From the NCBI GenBank assembly GCA_018292915.2, contig JACVVK020000142.1, forward strand, positions 1,146,001 to 1,210,000: a stretch of DNA of 64,000 nucleotides. The letters run 5' to 3'. Below are positions 1 through 50,042 of this stretch, one piece after another. The notes under the pieces were generated by a model. The model saw only the letters and a program-made list of their open reading frames with translations. It was not told the DNA's origin and did no database searches. The stretch is from Batillaria attramentaria. Taxonomy: Eukaryota; Mollusca; Gastropoda; Batillariidae. Both the position numbers and the translations under genes were made by a program. Every line of letters begins with the position of its first letter. Positions within the stretch are counted from its first letter, which is position 1.

Positions 1-480
1 CAACCAAGGCATGCATAAAAGTTTTTAAAAAATGGTGTGTACTCACCAAAACTGTTGTATTACACTCTAGTAATGCAGTATGCAAGTAACACAAACCCAT
101 ACAATGAAAAAACATTTTCCTGCCAGCCACAAAACCTCAGTTCAATCCTAACACCACGAAATCTCCCTGTCAAAAGAAAGTACTTGATTTCTAAACACAT
201 AACATGTAAACCAAGGGGAAGTAACTAGCATTACCAGTACAGGCGCTTGGCAGCAGAAGGAGAGCGATCAGAAGCGTTGACTTTGGAATTTCCATTCAGG
301 AAGTTTACTGTACGAGAAGCTGAAAAGACTGTTTCCCTTCCGTTGTCTCCAAAGAAAGTGAACGTTGAATCAGAGATAACAAATGTTATTTTGTGATGTT
401 ACTTCACGATTTCTTGCCTGAATCAGGTATTTGTCGTCATTGTGATTAGCTAACATCGTCTAACGTCACGAGTGGTTGTT
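1..480. other. No gene seen
   Basis: A/T-rich sequence with short frames only; no family exon, tRNA or known repeat recognised. Confidence 0.5.
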
Positions 481-485
481 TATTA

Positions 486-489
<4 letters not shown>

Positions 490-546
<57 letters not shown>
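490..546. repeat. (TG)n microsatellite
   Basis: Pure TG tract at the edge of the duplicated d-exon block. Confidence 0.95.
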
Positions 547-547
<1 letters not shown>

Positions 548-1155
548 CAAAAATACGTGTAATACATGTACAAAGAAGTAGAGAATAACAAATGTCACAC
601 CATCTTAGAGACAAACACAGGAAAATACACTTACCCGAAGAGCCGCCAGTGGTGAGGCTGCTAGGATCTTCGTTCCCCTCATCAAAAGGACTGCAGGCAG
701 GTGGACGCAGGTATGCGTTAATCAACTCCAGGCTGACTTCCAGCGTACGCCCAGAACAGTAGTCCAGATGTTGCTTCATGCAGTCATAGGTAAACTGGAA
801 GACTCTGTGAGGACAGTTTTCACAATGAGGTGCCCCCGATTGTGGAAAATACGCCACACGAGTTCGTTGATTTCGAGTGAGTTTTAACGAGCAATTTCTT
901 TGTTTGTTTGTTTGACTACTGTTGTTTAATATTATGTGTAAAATGTTAGACCTGTCACGAAAGAATGCACAGGGACAAAAATAATCAATACTTGTTCTTG
1001 TTGTTATTGTTGTTGTCGTCGTCGTCGTTGTTGTTGTTGTTGTTACTGTTGTTTAAATACACAGCTTTTTAGTTTTACAAGTTTGTTTGTTTGCTGTTTT
1101 ATATTATTTCACTTCGTGTCGTGTCGTATCATGTCGTGTCGTGTCGTGTGGTGTC
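541..1155. repeat. Segmental duplication, copy 1 (of 9797-10395)
   Basis: From the end of a (TG)n tract through the d exon and its flanking intron to the CGTGT-rich stretch, this segment matches 9797-10395 in the same orientation with few differences. Both ends lie in simple repeats, which may have mediated the duplication. Confidence 0.75.
635..804 (-). pseudogene. Isolated d exon of the cysteine-rich family
   Basis: This 170-nt exon is the same length as gene A exon 5 and differs in the protein only at two positions (VFQFTYDCMKQHLDYC against VFHFTYDC; a Thr to Ile change). Both splice sites are kept (tcacag acceptor, GTAAGTG donor) and the frame is open. No matching a, b or c exon was found between 804 and gene A, so it is either an orphan exon or an alternative 3' piece of gene A. 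The flanks are duplicated too. Confidence 0.7.
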
Positions 1156-1253
1156 GCGGCGCTTTGTGCCGATTCATGAAATTGGGTAAAGCGCCTATAC
1201 AATTATTATTATTATTATTATTAAAGTTTGTTATGTTCTTTTCTCCTTTCGGG

Positions 1254-1425
1254 GAGCCGGGGTGGCCGAATGGTAGAGCGTTGGACTTTCAATGCTCGGG
1301 TCGTGAGTTCGAATCCCGGCTGGGGCCAAATATTTGTGCTGGCCTTTTCTCGTTGCCCCGTCTTTGATATCACCCATACGTGGTGGAAAAGGACGTTCAA
1401 CTCCCGAACACCCACCCACTCACCC
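1254..1425 (+). mobile_element. tRNA-derived SINE (family S1)
   Basis: The head GAGCCGGGGTGGCCGAATGG and GAGTTCGAATCCCGGC are A- and B-box-like; the body CCAAATATTTGTGCTGGCC and tail GTGGTGGAAAAGGACGTTxAA are constant across this family in the window. It is not a functional tRNA. Confidence 0.85.
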
Positions 1426-2429
1426 TCTTTTCTCCTTTCCTCTCTTCTTTCTGTCCCCTATATTTCTACGTCTTAACATTTCAGTTCAAGTTTTTCGTAG
1501 CACTTTCTCCGCCATGCTTGTACGTAAACTGGCTTAGATGAGCACGTTTATAAGTGTTTACTTGTTGTGCTTTCTTTCAATGTAATGCTACATGTATTTA
1601 CTGTTTGAAGGCGATTCTTCCATGAACAACAAACGGGAATGGCGCCATCCCATTAAGTTGTTTGCACATTTCATGCTATTTCAATAATAAAATAATTATT
1701 AAAACGTGAACAATGTTTTTAAAACATTTACAAGCAAAACTCGATTTTCATTTTTGTAAGACACCTGGTCTCAGGCGGAATGAATTTACTTGAAACTGGC
1801 ATGCTACAATTCCAGAATCTAGCATAAATATAATGTAAGACACGAAACAACGAAATTGCTATGTTGCCGATTTACGGCATCCGATCGCATGCAGGAGCTT
1901 GTGCACTGCTATGTCGTCAGTACATCTTTCCGGCGTCGGATGGTAACCAGCGGTAAGTCGCAGTGTGCACGGGGGGCTGAGTGTCATGCAACCAGTTGAT
2001 GCCAAAACTGGCGACTGTCAGAGGTCTCTGGGAGGAGCCTCCGTGTGTTTCTTGTTCGCACGCCCTGTACCACTCGGCTGAGTTATATCCTGGACTACGG
2101 TCCACGATGCTGCGTTCACTGGACGGGGTTGGAGGCTTTCACACGGGTCAATGGCTCTTGTGTGATCAAGTTAACTTAAAATCGTCAAACCATTGTTTTC
2201 TGGTACACCTTATTCATTCCTCTCGAGTCAGTTGCAGCTTAGAGCGATCGGTATGTGCAGAAACTCACAGATAAAGGGGTGGGGGAGGGGGAGGCGGTGG
2301 GGGGTCGTTTCAGGTGTTCATCTGTTCAAAACAGAATGAGGGGTCAGGGAGGGTACGCGACGCGAAAGAAGAGCTCCAACCAGATTAAAACGTATACATG
2401 TATGTAATAATGTTCACTGGACCAAACTT

Positions 2430-2595
2430 GTGAGATTATATGGAACATCACACACTTCCATTCTTGAGAATGAGATCGACCTTTCCACGCTGTCATTTCA
2501 ACCGCAGCATCATAAACAATGTGACAGTAAAAGTTAATACATTCTCTGAAAGGCTGCTTCAAACACAAGATTTGGAATGTACATGTAAGGTTCCT
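2430..2595. repeat. Conserved block 1.8-1.9 kb past gene A
   Basis: GAACATCACACACTTCCATT, GTCATTTCAACCGCAGCATC and nearby bases match 20795-20950, about the same distance past gene B. No shared open frame exists, so it is probably 3' flank kept from the gene duplication. Confidence 0.6.
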
Positions 2596-2645
2596 CCGTA
2601 CTGTATGCATAGTTCATCTCCATTATGGGATATAAGTCAACAGTT

Positions 2646-2740
2646 CATAATTGTGACCCTCCACCACGAAATGAGACGTCTTGTAACATGAACAAATAGC
2701 ACAAGAAGACTCATTTCGTGGTGGAGGGTCACAATTGTGA
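2646..2740. mobile_element. Foldback repeat in the 3' flank of gene A
   Basis: AATTGTGACCCTCCACCACG and its complement form near-perfect arms of about 30 bp around a short loop. Confidence 0.6.
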
Positions 2741-3079
2741 AACACTCTAAGAGTATGTAGAAAGAGGAGGTTGTGTTACACGCACAAATAATTAATTATA
2801 GGTGATTGTATCAGGTCAAGGAATACCACTTTTTTTTTTCAGGCATGCATACTGCTCGCAATAAGAAGTGGAAACTGACATTAAAACCTTCACAAAAAAA
2901 TGTAACAATGGACATTAACCCGTATAGTTCATTGTGAAGGCAAACACGAACATTTCAACGACTCATTAATGTCTGAATTTCCGGTTCAGTCACGTGACTG
3001 CAGTCTTACTTGGAAACTAGAAGAGGTGAGCAGCCCTTTTTTCACATGTCTAAGGTCCCCTACTATCGTGCAGGCCCCC

Positions 3080-3260
3080 TATTTGTGATAGGCGTGTATT
3101 GCAACGACGCCGCATACGGCGGATCAGCCTTGTGATGCTGTCCTGGGGAATTCTTGGCCTCTCCTGCTGAAGGGCATGGACCAGCTGCTGAAGGGTCTGA
3201 GGAGGGGCTGCCGAGGACATCCCACAAATGTTCTTCAGGAGAAATTACAGTTATCAAGTG
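3080..3260 (-). mobile_element. Tc1/mariner-type transposase C-terminal relic
   Basis: The minus strand reads EEHLWDVLG and, one frame over, LQQLVHALQQERPRIPQDSI, then LIRRMRRRC, the usual C-terminus of a Tc1-like transposase. At least one frameshift is present and no terminal repeats were identified. Confidence 0.6.
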
Positions 3261-3337
3261 AATGGTCATTTGCACCTGTCTAGGTCGGGTGAGCAGTGCA
3301 AAGAAAACTATATAAATAACTATTTAAAAAAATATTT

Positions 3338-3343
3338 TTTATT
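3338..3343 (-). promoter_or_regulatory. Candidate poly(A) signal for gene A
   Basis: AATAAA on the minus strand, about 1 kb past the gene A stop. It is the first clear match I found downstream; it lies in A/T-rich sequence and may be chance. Confidence 0.3.
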
Positions 3344-4361
3344 TGCACGCTTGGGGAGGGGGAGGAGAGAGAGAGAGAGGGGGGGGGGGAGAGAGAGCAC
3401 TATGTGAAAGTGGACAGCTCAAATCATTTTCAAGGCTAGCGCGGCTTTAAGGAAAAAAAAAAACAAAAAAAAAAACAAAAAAAAACACCTCACTCATTCA
3501 CCCACTCCCCATTTTCAAGGACTGGCTTGCTCTGCACATGAAAGGAAGCTCAAAGTGAACTCCTGGTGAAAATAGGGCATTGGCTGTCCTTCATGTCGAT
3601 CAACTACATCACCCGGAAAAAAAGCACTCTGTTACGAGAAAATTCAGCCCCAATATGAATATCCCCTACTTATTGTGAGCAGTATAGTTGCTGAATGTAT
3701 CACTTCAGATTCTGAGATAAGAGCAATGTAAACAACGACGTCAAAACAACAAGAGAAAGAGCAAACAACCCAAGAGATGCGCTAGATTATGGGAAAAATG
3801 GCACAAACTTCACTTTTGATTTTAAAAGTGGATAATTTCTCGCATGGCACAGAGTTCACTTTATGCATGACCTCTAAAATGGCGGAAATGGGTCACATCG
3901 GTTAGTCAAAGTTGTGTCCATTTTAGTGATTAAGGTCGGGCTGTAGTATATCTTCTTGATTTTCCCAAAACTCCACAGTCGCTACCATATGCACTTGGCT
4001 GGTAACTCACGATAGGCGCAATTTCTGTTTTTGTTTTAGCGAGAGCACCGCGCAAGTTCGTCGCATATTAGTGCGCAATAGGGTCCGGCGAAGTTCGCAG
4101 AAGCCTCAGAATTGTTCGCCAAAGAATTTCTACGCCTAGTTAAAACAGGCTTTAACAGTGTGTATCATAGGGTAACCAACAAACTGAGATATCTCAAGCT
4201 GTGGAAACTAACTATCTGAGCCAAAGAGGCTCTTCTGAAGGACTGGATCTCGAGAAGTGTGGCAAAGAAATCCACAGAGCGGGATCACCGTTCCTGAAGG
4301 ATGTAGCATCTGAAATCTCCTTGCTATTGTTGCTGCAGTGACAACAATTAAAGCCAGTATC

Positions 4362-17003
<12,642 letters not shown>

Positions 17004-17057
17004 GGTCTCGGTGTAACAGATGAAGACAGTTGTGTCGCTGCGTGTGTGCTGCGACGA

Positions 17058-17065
17058 ATTGTATA
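17058..17065 (-). promoter_or_regulatory. Degenerate TATA box of gene A
   Basis: TATACAAT on the minus strand lies 55 nt upstream of the gene A ATG, the same place as the clear TATA box of gene B. The sequence from here to the ATG is alignable with the gene B promoter, including the GTCTTCATCTGTTA stretch before the start. Confidence 0.5.
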
Positions 17066-17246
17066 GCCTTCCGCGTAATGCCCCTGCGCGTCACGTTGCA
17101 GATGCCTCGGACGCCAGCCAATCACACAGCGTACAAGAAAGTGCTGTCGGTCTGAAGTATCAACGTTAACTCTTAAGAACCCGAGCACCCTGCCCACTAT
17201 ATGGTAAGGCTTGTTAAAAAGAGCACGCCACTGCACACCGTACGAG

Positions 17247-17335
17247 CCACTTCAAGCCACTATTCTGTAAGGCGTGGGCATTCCTGTTGGGCCCAAGACC
17301 GCTATAGATTTTCTAATAGTGGCTTGAAGTGGCTT
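17247..17335. mobile_element. Short foldback repeat upstream of gene A
   Basis: AGCCACTTCAAGCCACTATT pairs with AATAGTGGCTTGAAGTGGCT at the other end. A related but decayed copy lies at about 22215-22330. Confidence 0.6.
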
Positions 17336-17751
17336 CTAGTGATATGATGAAGATTTCTAGTGAAACAGCGATATTTGTATTGGGCTTTTCAATTCATTTA
17401 TTGTTCAGGCCACAGCCCATTACAAAACAGTTCAAAAAGTACAGAACATCATATCAGTGTATTGGGCTTTTAAGAGTTAAAGCCTCTATACTCTGAAAGC
17501 CTCTGAGATGGAAAACTGCAGCTTTCGGAGCTCTAAGTCTGTCTGGCAGATAGGAAGACGTTTTATTTGGCGTGTGCTCAAATGATGCTAACCCGTGAAA
17601 TCTACCAGTCATAGTAAAGAAAGTTGACGATAAGAGTTTGCCAATAGCAAACCGCTTTTGCGGTGCGTGCAATTGCGGTCTTTCAGATTCTTTGATAAAT
17701 CTTTGTATCGTCAATTCTCTTTAGGATAACGTTTGTGTTGCAACTGAATGG

Positions 17752-17783
<32 letters not shown>

Positions 17784-18231
17784 GGTGGTGGTGGTGGTGA
17801 TGACGTTGTTGTTGTTGCTGTTTTGACGCTAAATATTGGTGAGTGATCGTCTAGCTGGAGGCCGGATTGGGTAGAAGTTTCGATGTAGACTCCTTTGAGT
17901 GACAGCCAGCTTTCAGCCAATCAGAATACAGGCGCTAAGAAGTGATGAGAAGTGATGTAAGCGGTAGGGTAATTGATTTTGGTGCAAGGGCGTAATCGTC
18001 ATTGATGGAATAGGCATCGAGGCCCTCTTACCATATTTGGTCACGATTTCATTATCTACAATCGAGTCGGTCGCCATTCGGCTGTTGGCATTTCTGAACT
18101 TTGCGATCCATTATTTTTCCTTTTACTCTTGTGTAAATGTAATCGTTGTTCACTTTTTACGTGTATCAAGGACAGGTTTGAAACGTGAGCTTTCGTGCCT
18201 GAAAACCTATTTTCCATGACATTTACAGGCT

Positions 18232-18412
18232 ACGCGAAAATCTTTGCCCCTTTTAAAATTTGTGTGCATGGTAAAATATGGCAATCTGGTGCTTTTTGTT
18301 GGCTTTGTAAACAAGTTTCATGCCAGGTAATAGTAAAATTAGGGAACAATGAGGCTGGCTTGTGGACTATTTGTATTCATGCGCGGCTGGCACAGGAGCC
18401 GACAGACGACCG
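18232..18412 (+). repeat. Interspersed repeat, copy 2 (of 14713-14890)
   Basis: Second copy, in the region upstream of gene A; the flanks are unrelated, so this is a dispersed repeat and not a block duplication. Confidence 0.7.
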
Positions 18413-19074
18413 TGGAATGAGGGGGTATGTGGTCGCTGCCAACATCGCCAAAAAACGGAATATTGGAATTTGTTTAAATTTCCTCTACGCATGAGTCTAT
18501 GGCTGCCTGATTTTTGTGAATTTTTTGGGTGAATTTTAAAGCATTTCTAGGGTGTCATCTGCAGCGTTATGTGTAAGGGGAATATATAGCGTTTTCCTCC
18601 AGATTTGCATCTGTGTCGCGTAGCCAAAAAAAAACTCACTTTAATGGCCGGAGTGGATCATAGTTTCAGTCCAGGGGAGGTGAGCGCTAGCGTTTACCTT
18701 CCCCTTGTTTCCCGCCTTTTCCTTTGGGACGCGTCATGCCATTACGTAACAGCTCAGCCTAGGTCCCGCGGCGTCCCGCAGAGCGGCGGCGACCAGTAGC
18801 TGCGGACGGGCTGGAGCCCGGGAGAGGGGGTGGTGGTAATAACTTGCTTTACCCTGGTCGCTACCCACTCTCAGAATGAAGCCAGCCACCCCCCAACAGG
18901 TTCTTCCTCCGCGGTAGTGCGTTTCCCTACTTCGCAAGTCTGGGAAAAGACTTTTTTTCACCCACCCACCCTCACCTTACACCAGAAGGGTCAGCCCAAC
19001 CTAGGGAGGGGTAACAGCCTACTATTCTCTCTGCAACAATACCGTGCCGATATGTCTGTCTTTGATGTGACATT

Positions 19075-19277
19075 AGTGAGATTTAGTAGGACTCCGTAAA
19101 GAGGACTTCGCTGAGCAGCGTAACCCATTTACATGTAAATTAGGTTCACGCGGCAGAGGCCGCGAGCTGCTAACGCGCTGCGATTGGCTAATGGCACCCG
19201 TAACGTGCCTAATTTACATGCAAATGGGTTACGCTGCTCAACGAAGTCCTCCGTACGAAATCCTACTAAATCTCACT
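19075..19277. mobile_element. Foldback MITE, 203 bp
   Basis: Arms of about 75 bp (AGTGAGATTTAGTAGGA and its complement; CAGCGTAACCCATTTACATG) pair across a short centre. ATT flanks both ends as a possible 3-bp target duplication. Confidence 0.7.
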
Positions 19278-19672
19278 ATTAACTCTCATCTACTTTCTCT
19301 CGACAGTTCTCTTCCCTCAAGGCTACTACACGTTCCCAGGGGTCAACGGCTATTTATCGGTTACCTACCCTCGCGTCTGTCTGTACATGCTGGCGTTGTT
19401 TTTGCCCCCATAACTTATGTACATTCAGCAGAGGGTATTTTTTTCCCCTCTTTAATTTTCCCTTCATCCTCGGCACTTAATGGTCGGAATAAATTGTCCT
19501 CGGCAAAAGCAGCTGTTGATTTTGGGATTGTTTTGTGTAGACAGTTGTGTGAGTCGGTGGCATCAGCGCTAGCTGTGTTTGGGTTGTGAGAAAGGTGGAA
19601 GAAGACTGAACGAGGGGGCGTTGTGAATGTCAGGATGTTGTGTGGATGTTTCAGTATGTGTTGCATGTTTAA

Positions 19673-20082
19673 CCTTCCGGCTACGTCGCTAAAAAAACTT
19701 CTTAGTCCTACATCGTGTGAAACAACTTACCCATGTTTTTTACATAGGTAATTTTCGACTTATTCCTAGTCCTACGTCGTGGGAAACAAATTACCCATGG
19801 TTTTTACATAGGTAATTTTCGACTTATTCCTAGTCCTACATCGTGGGAAACAAATTACCCATGGACCCATGGTTTTTATAATACAATTCACAACTTATTC
19901 TTATTTATTGTTTAATTACTCTGCTAATTACAAGTTAAACAACACAATTTTTGGCATGAACATAGTCAAGCCATGTATTGACAAAGTCATGAAATTTCAA
20001 AGGTGTGACCTAAATATTGACCGAGATACGTTCATCTAAAGCAATGTGTGTGCAACTGTTTACCCACGACGTAGCCGGAAGG
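19673..20082. mobile_element. piggyBac-type MITE
   Basis: The ends CCTTCCGGCTACGTCG and CGACGTAGCCGGAAGG are perfect inverted repeats flanked by TTAA on both sides (19669-19672, 20083-20086), the hallmark of piggyBac insertion. Inside is a tandem array of about three ~72-bp units (19700-19865) containing CCTACxTCGTGxGAAACAA. Confidence 0.8.
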
Positions 20083-20265
20083 TTAAGAGAGGAAGCTCCG
20101 GCCTTTAAAGGGATTTATATTGGAGAGGAGCGACAAGATAAAGTCAGTTAATACTTCTCTCCTAAGGAAAGCATTCATGTGCTTGCTAGCATGTTTTTCT
20201 TTTTTTTTCCAAATGTTTTTGCTTTTGATGGCTTATTTCGAAAGTTTGGCATGTATTGATCAATT

Positions 20266-20269
<4 letters not shown>

Positions 20270-20332
<63 letters not shown>

Positions 20333-20456
20333 CCTAGAACTCTTTTGATGTAGATTTAGACTTTTTTGTAGATTTAGCAACGGCAAGTTTGAAAACTGGT
20401 CTTTTGATCAACAGCTTTTTACCGTCGGAAAATAAAGTTCATTTCATTTCATTTCA
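20270..20456 (+). mobile_element. LINE 3' UTR fragment
   Basis: (TG)n, then GCAACGGCAAGTTTGAAAA and GAAAATAAAGTTCATTTC, ending in (TTTCA)n. It matches the 3' UTR order of the LINE tail at 57410-57545; no coding part remains. Confidence 0.55.
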
Positions 20457-20457
20457 T

Positions 20458-20544
<87 letters not shown>
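20457..20544. repeat. (TC)n(AC)n microsatellite
   Basis: Follows the LINE 3' UTR fragment. Confidence 0.95.
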
Positions 20545-20545
<1 letters not shown>

Positions 20546-20794
20546 TACCTCTATTTGTTTACAAAAGAATGAACAATTTATTTGTCACAATTTACATTCA
20601 GTACTTTCTTCCAAATTGTAAAACAAAAACCTTGAAGTGTCAGAACTCAGAAGTAAAAAAAAAATCCCCAGCAGTCATGAATTTTAACAAATGAAAAGTG
20701 AAATAACTAAAGACAGTCATTAACGTCATACAAGATTGCAAGACATGTTTATCACATGCTGAGTACGGTAACCCATGTTTACCGGGAAAAAAAA

Positions 20795-20950
20795 ATTGAG
20801 ATTATAAAGAATATCACACACTTTCATTCCAGAGAATGAGATCGAGATTCCACGCAGTCATTTCAACCGCAGCATCATAAATAGTGTGATAACACTAGTT
20901 AAAGGATTCTCTTAAAAGACTGTTTCAAATAGAAAACTTGCAATGTACAG
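20795..20950. repeat. Conserved block 1.9-2.0 kb past gene B
   Basis: Counterpart of 2430-2595 (GAATATCACACACTTTCATT, GTCATTTCAACCGCAGCATC). Confidence 0.6.
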
Positions 20951-21021
20951 CCTCGCTTCTTGTATACCTCACTTCTTGTATACCTCACTTCTTGTATACC
21001 TCACTTCTTGTATACCTCACA
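20945..21021. repeat. 18-bp tandem repeat
   Basis: CCTCACTTCTTGTATA units, four copies, downstream of gene B. Confidence 0.75.
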
Positions 21022-21182
21022 GGTATGAGACATGGGACATGTGTTACGTGTACACAGGCATAGAGTGTGATATCAGTTGATATGACACTCTAAGCGTGCG
21101 TACTCTTAAAGAGGGCATACGTAAAATACCACAGAATTATCCTATTATGTGGTTCTGTCAGGGTTACGAAAGATTGTGGGTT

Positions 21183-21218
<36 letters not shown>

Positions 21219-21274
21219 TAATTATGCAGTTGCCCAATGTATCACAAGACATTCTGAGTTGTGGGGAATGTAAG

Positions 21275-21372
21275 TGTGGGGGTGGGTAGGCGTTTGGGAG
21301 TCTAGCATCCTTTTCCACCACATAAGGGTGATATCAAAGATGGGAAAACGAGAATAAGGCCAGCACAAGTAG
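21275..21372 (-). mobile_element. S1 SINE, truncated
   Basis: Tail and body only (GTTTGGGAGTCTAGCATCCT, CCAGCACAAG). Confidence 0.7.
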
Positions 21373-22200
21373 TGCGGAATGTAAACAACTTCAACACAAC
21401 AGAAGAAATAACAAACAATTCAGTACAAGAATATAATATACACACTTTGATTGGCACAGTGTTAAATTTAGAAAACAAAAAGTGGATAGTCACTCACAAG
21501 GCACATAGTTCACTTCATTACTTGACCTGTGTGCCAGAAGTATTTGTTGAAAGGGCACAATACGAGAACGCTGATACAGATAAAGAAAGAGGCACAGAAC
21601 TGGACGAAGGGATATCCAGATCTCATATCATTATATATACCACACTCTGTGAAAGAGAACTGTAAGAATGGATTGTGCAAATTTAAATGACGAGGCATTC
21701 CCTTGAAAGGCATTCCTCCGCCATACCCCCCCCCCCCATCTCGACCCTTCCTCCTCTTCTCACCTCCAATACCAAGGAATGAATCCGCGTCGCGTGCTAC
21801 ATACCCAGTCCAGTCTAACTAAATCCATTATTCACTTACAAAGCGCAAATATTCAGAAAAAGAATACAAAAAAGTTAGGTAGGTTGGGTGGCGCTAGAAT
21901 GTTGCGACGCGCTTCCCGAAAGCCAAAAAATTCCAAAACAAAGAAAAAAAGTGAAAAGGCGACAAAAAAAGTGTTAAAAAGAAAATTCTCAGACAATAAA
22001 ATGTGATCGTTTCGCCCCCAAAATACAACAGGCAGTGGCAATGGCAGTGACACTTTATAAAGGACGAAAAAGACAAAGTGTCCAAGGCGCAGAAGGAAAT
22101 AGAGAAAATGTAGATACAGTGGAAGAAGCCCATTCACTGTGTCTAGCGGATTCAATTAGTCTGAGTGGGAGAGATGTACTTTTAAGCCCAAGCGGAAATC
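21370..22200. other. 3' flank of gene B with short frames, no gene called
   Basis: Plus-strand frames include a Lys-rich segment (SKTKKKSEKATKKVLKRK) and VTLYKGRKRQSVQGAEGN in a different frame. This looks like a decayed coding repeat, but no family was recognised. Confidence 0.4.
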
Positions 22201-22206
22201 GCATTT

Positions 22207-22212
22207 TTTATT
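22207..22212 (-). promoter_or_regulatory. Candidate poly(A) signal for gene B
   Basis: AATAAA on the minus strand about 0.63 kb past the stop, beyond the 81-bp repeat array. No mRNA evidence is available. Confidence 0.35.
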
Positions 22213-22419
22213 GAAATCTTCAGATCACTGGAAGCCACTATTACGCAATTTGCACAGGCCTCGTGCCCAGCGCGGAGGCCCACGTCTTGCGTAATAATGG
22301 CCGCTTCAAGGGGTTCCTACCAGTGTGTAGTGGCTTGATATGTTCAACCAGTCTTACGGTGTAAGATGGCAGGCGGTGGTCTGCCTCGGGCTATTAAGTT
22401 AAGGCTGTTCTGAGGCTGT

Positions 22420-22845
22420 TACACGTCAGTATCTTAAACCGCTCCAAGAGAAATAAGCAAGACCAGCAGCATCATGCCATTGTCACTTTAGCGTCAAAAT
22501 TACATGTCAGTATCTAAAACCGCTCCACAAGACTTAAGCAGCACCAGTAGCATCATGCCATTGTCACTTTAGCGTCAAAATTACATGTCAGTATCTAAAA
22601 CCGCTCCACAAGACTTAAGCAGCACCAGTAGCATCATGCCATTGTCACTTTAGCGTCAAAATTACATGTCAGTATCTAAAACCGCTCCACAAGACTTAAG
22701 CAGCACCAGTAGCATCATGCCATTGTCACTTTTAGTTTAGCGTCAAAATTGCGTGTCAGTATCTCAAGCCGCTACACGAGACGTAAGCAGCACCAGTAGC
22801 ATCATGCCATTGTCACTTTAACGTCAAAATTACTTGGTCAGCATC
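22420..22845 (-). repeat. 81-bp tandem repeat in the gene B 3' region
   Basis: About five units with an 81-bp period (TCAGTATCTAAAACCGCTCC, AGCACCAGTAGCATCATGCC). Each unit resembles the final ~55 bp of the gene B last exon (TCAGCATCTCAAACTACTAC, CAGCAGCATCATGATGAG), so the array grew from the end of the coding sequence. It lies directly after the stop codon. Confidence 0.8.
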
Positions 22846-49181
<26,336 letters not shown>

Positions 49182-49234
49182 TCTCAGTATAACAGATGAA
49201 GACACTTGTGTTGCTGCGTCTGTGCTGCAAAGCA

Positions 49235-49241
49235 TTTTATA
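49235..49241 (-). promoter_or_regulatory. TATA box of gene B
   Basis: TATAAAA on the minus strand, 54 nt upstream of the gene B ATG. The spacing to the ATG matches that of the degenerate TATA of gene A. Confidence 0.65.
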
Positions 49242-49251
49242 GTCCTCCGCC

Positions 49252-49259
49252 TGACGTCA
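49252..49259. promoter_or_regulatory. CRE-type palindrome upstream of gene B
   Basis: A full TGACGTCA palindrome (CREB/ATF consensus) lies 11 bp upstream of the TATA box. The gene A promoter has only a CGTCACG remnant at the equivalent place, so regulation may differ between the two. Confidence 0.45.
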
Positions 49260-49877
49260 CCACGTCACAGCTGCCGAAAAGCCAGCCAATCAGAGGACGC
49301 GTACTTCCGGAACGCGGTCAACAACTATTCTTAGCAGCTGACACAGTTCTTACTCCGGGAAACACAAGGGAAGGTCCGTGCGGAATTTTTCTCGACGCTG
49401 ACGGCCGAAACATACTGCGAAGAATGCGAATCCGGCGTCAAGAATGAATTACTCTCTGTTTGTGGTCCGGCCCATTCAGCTGCAGTGTCTTAAGCGTGTT
49501 GTGGTTGTAATTGTTTGGGCGTTTGAGCAACTTATTTGCGTATGACACATCAGTTGTGCGCTTGGAACGACGGTCTGTGTCCGGTTATGACTGAGTTCAC
49601 TTGTTGGGTACTTGATCACTAGGCAGTCATGCATGAAAGCACTGGTTTTCGGTGCTTGATAAACAACTGTTGTGGTGGGAAAACACAATTACTGCGTTGT
49701 TCTCGTCGTCGGTGTTGTTGCTGTTGTTGAGTTACGATGATGATGTTGATGATGATACAGGACCTCCCCCCCCCCCGCCCCATCCCCACCCACTTCCCCT
49801 CTTCTCTTTCTTCTCTAAATTTGCGTTTTTACCTTCGACTGTTGCTATCGAATTAGTACAATCGTACGTACGAGCGC

Positions 49878-49897
49878 GCGCGCGCGCGTGTGTGTGT

Positions 49898-49929
<32 letters not shown>

Positions 49930-49957
49930 ACCAGTGTATTCCAGTGCGTGTGTGTTG

Positions 49958-50037
<80 letters not shown>

Positions 50038-50042
50038 CGCGC
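49878..50042. repeat. (TG)n/(CG)n compound microsatellite
   Basis: CGCG blocks at both ends of TG tracts, upstream of gene B. Confidence 0.95.

Larger units (their letters stand above)
1430..3060. other. 3' flank of gene A, no gene seen
   Basis: Holds the conserved block 2430-2595, the foldback 2646-2740 and otherwise unremarkable sequence. Confidence 0.5.
17090..19070. other. Region between genes B and A, no gene seen
   Basis: Contains the foldback 17247-17335, the repeat 18232-18412 and a GC-rich stretch at 18700-18900. Frames there (for example 19191-19589) cross a MITE and are not supported. Confidence 0.5.

Noticed and set aside
1254..1330. tRNA gene
   Set aside because: The same A/B-box head is joined to a constant SINE body in more than ten places, several with target duplications.
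19191..19589. 132-aa plus-strand frame
   Set aside because: It begins inside a foldback MITE and shows no recognisable domain.
21779..22006. Lys-rich 75-aa frame as a nuclear protein
   Set aside because: Low complexity; continuing homology would need a frame change, and no splice sites support it.
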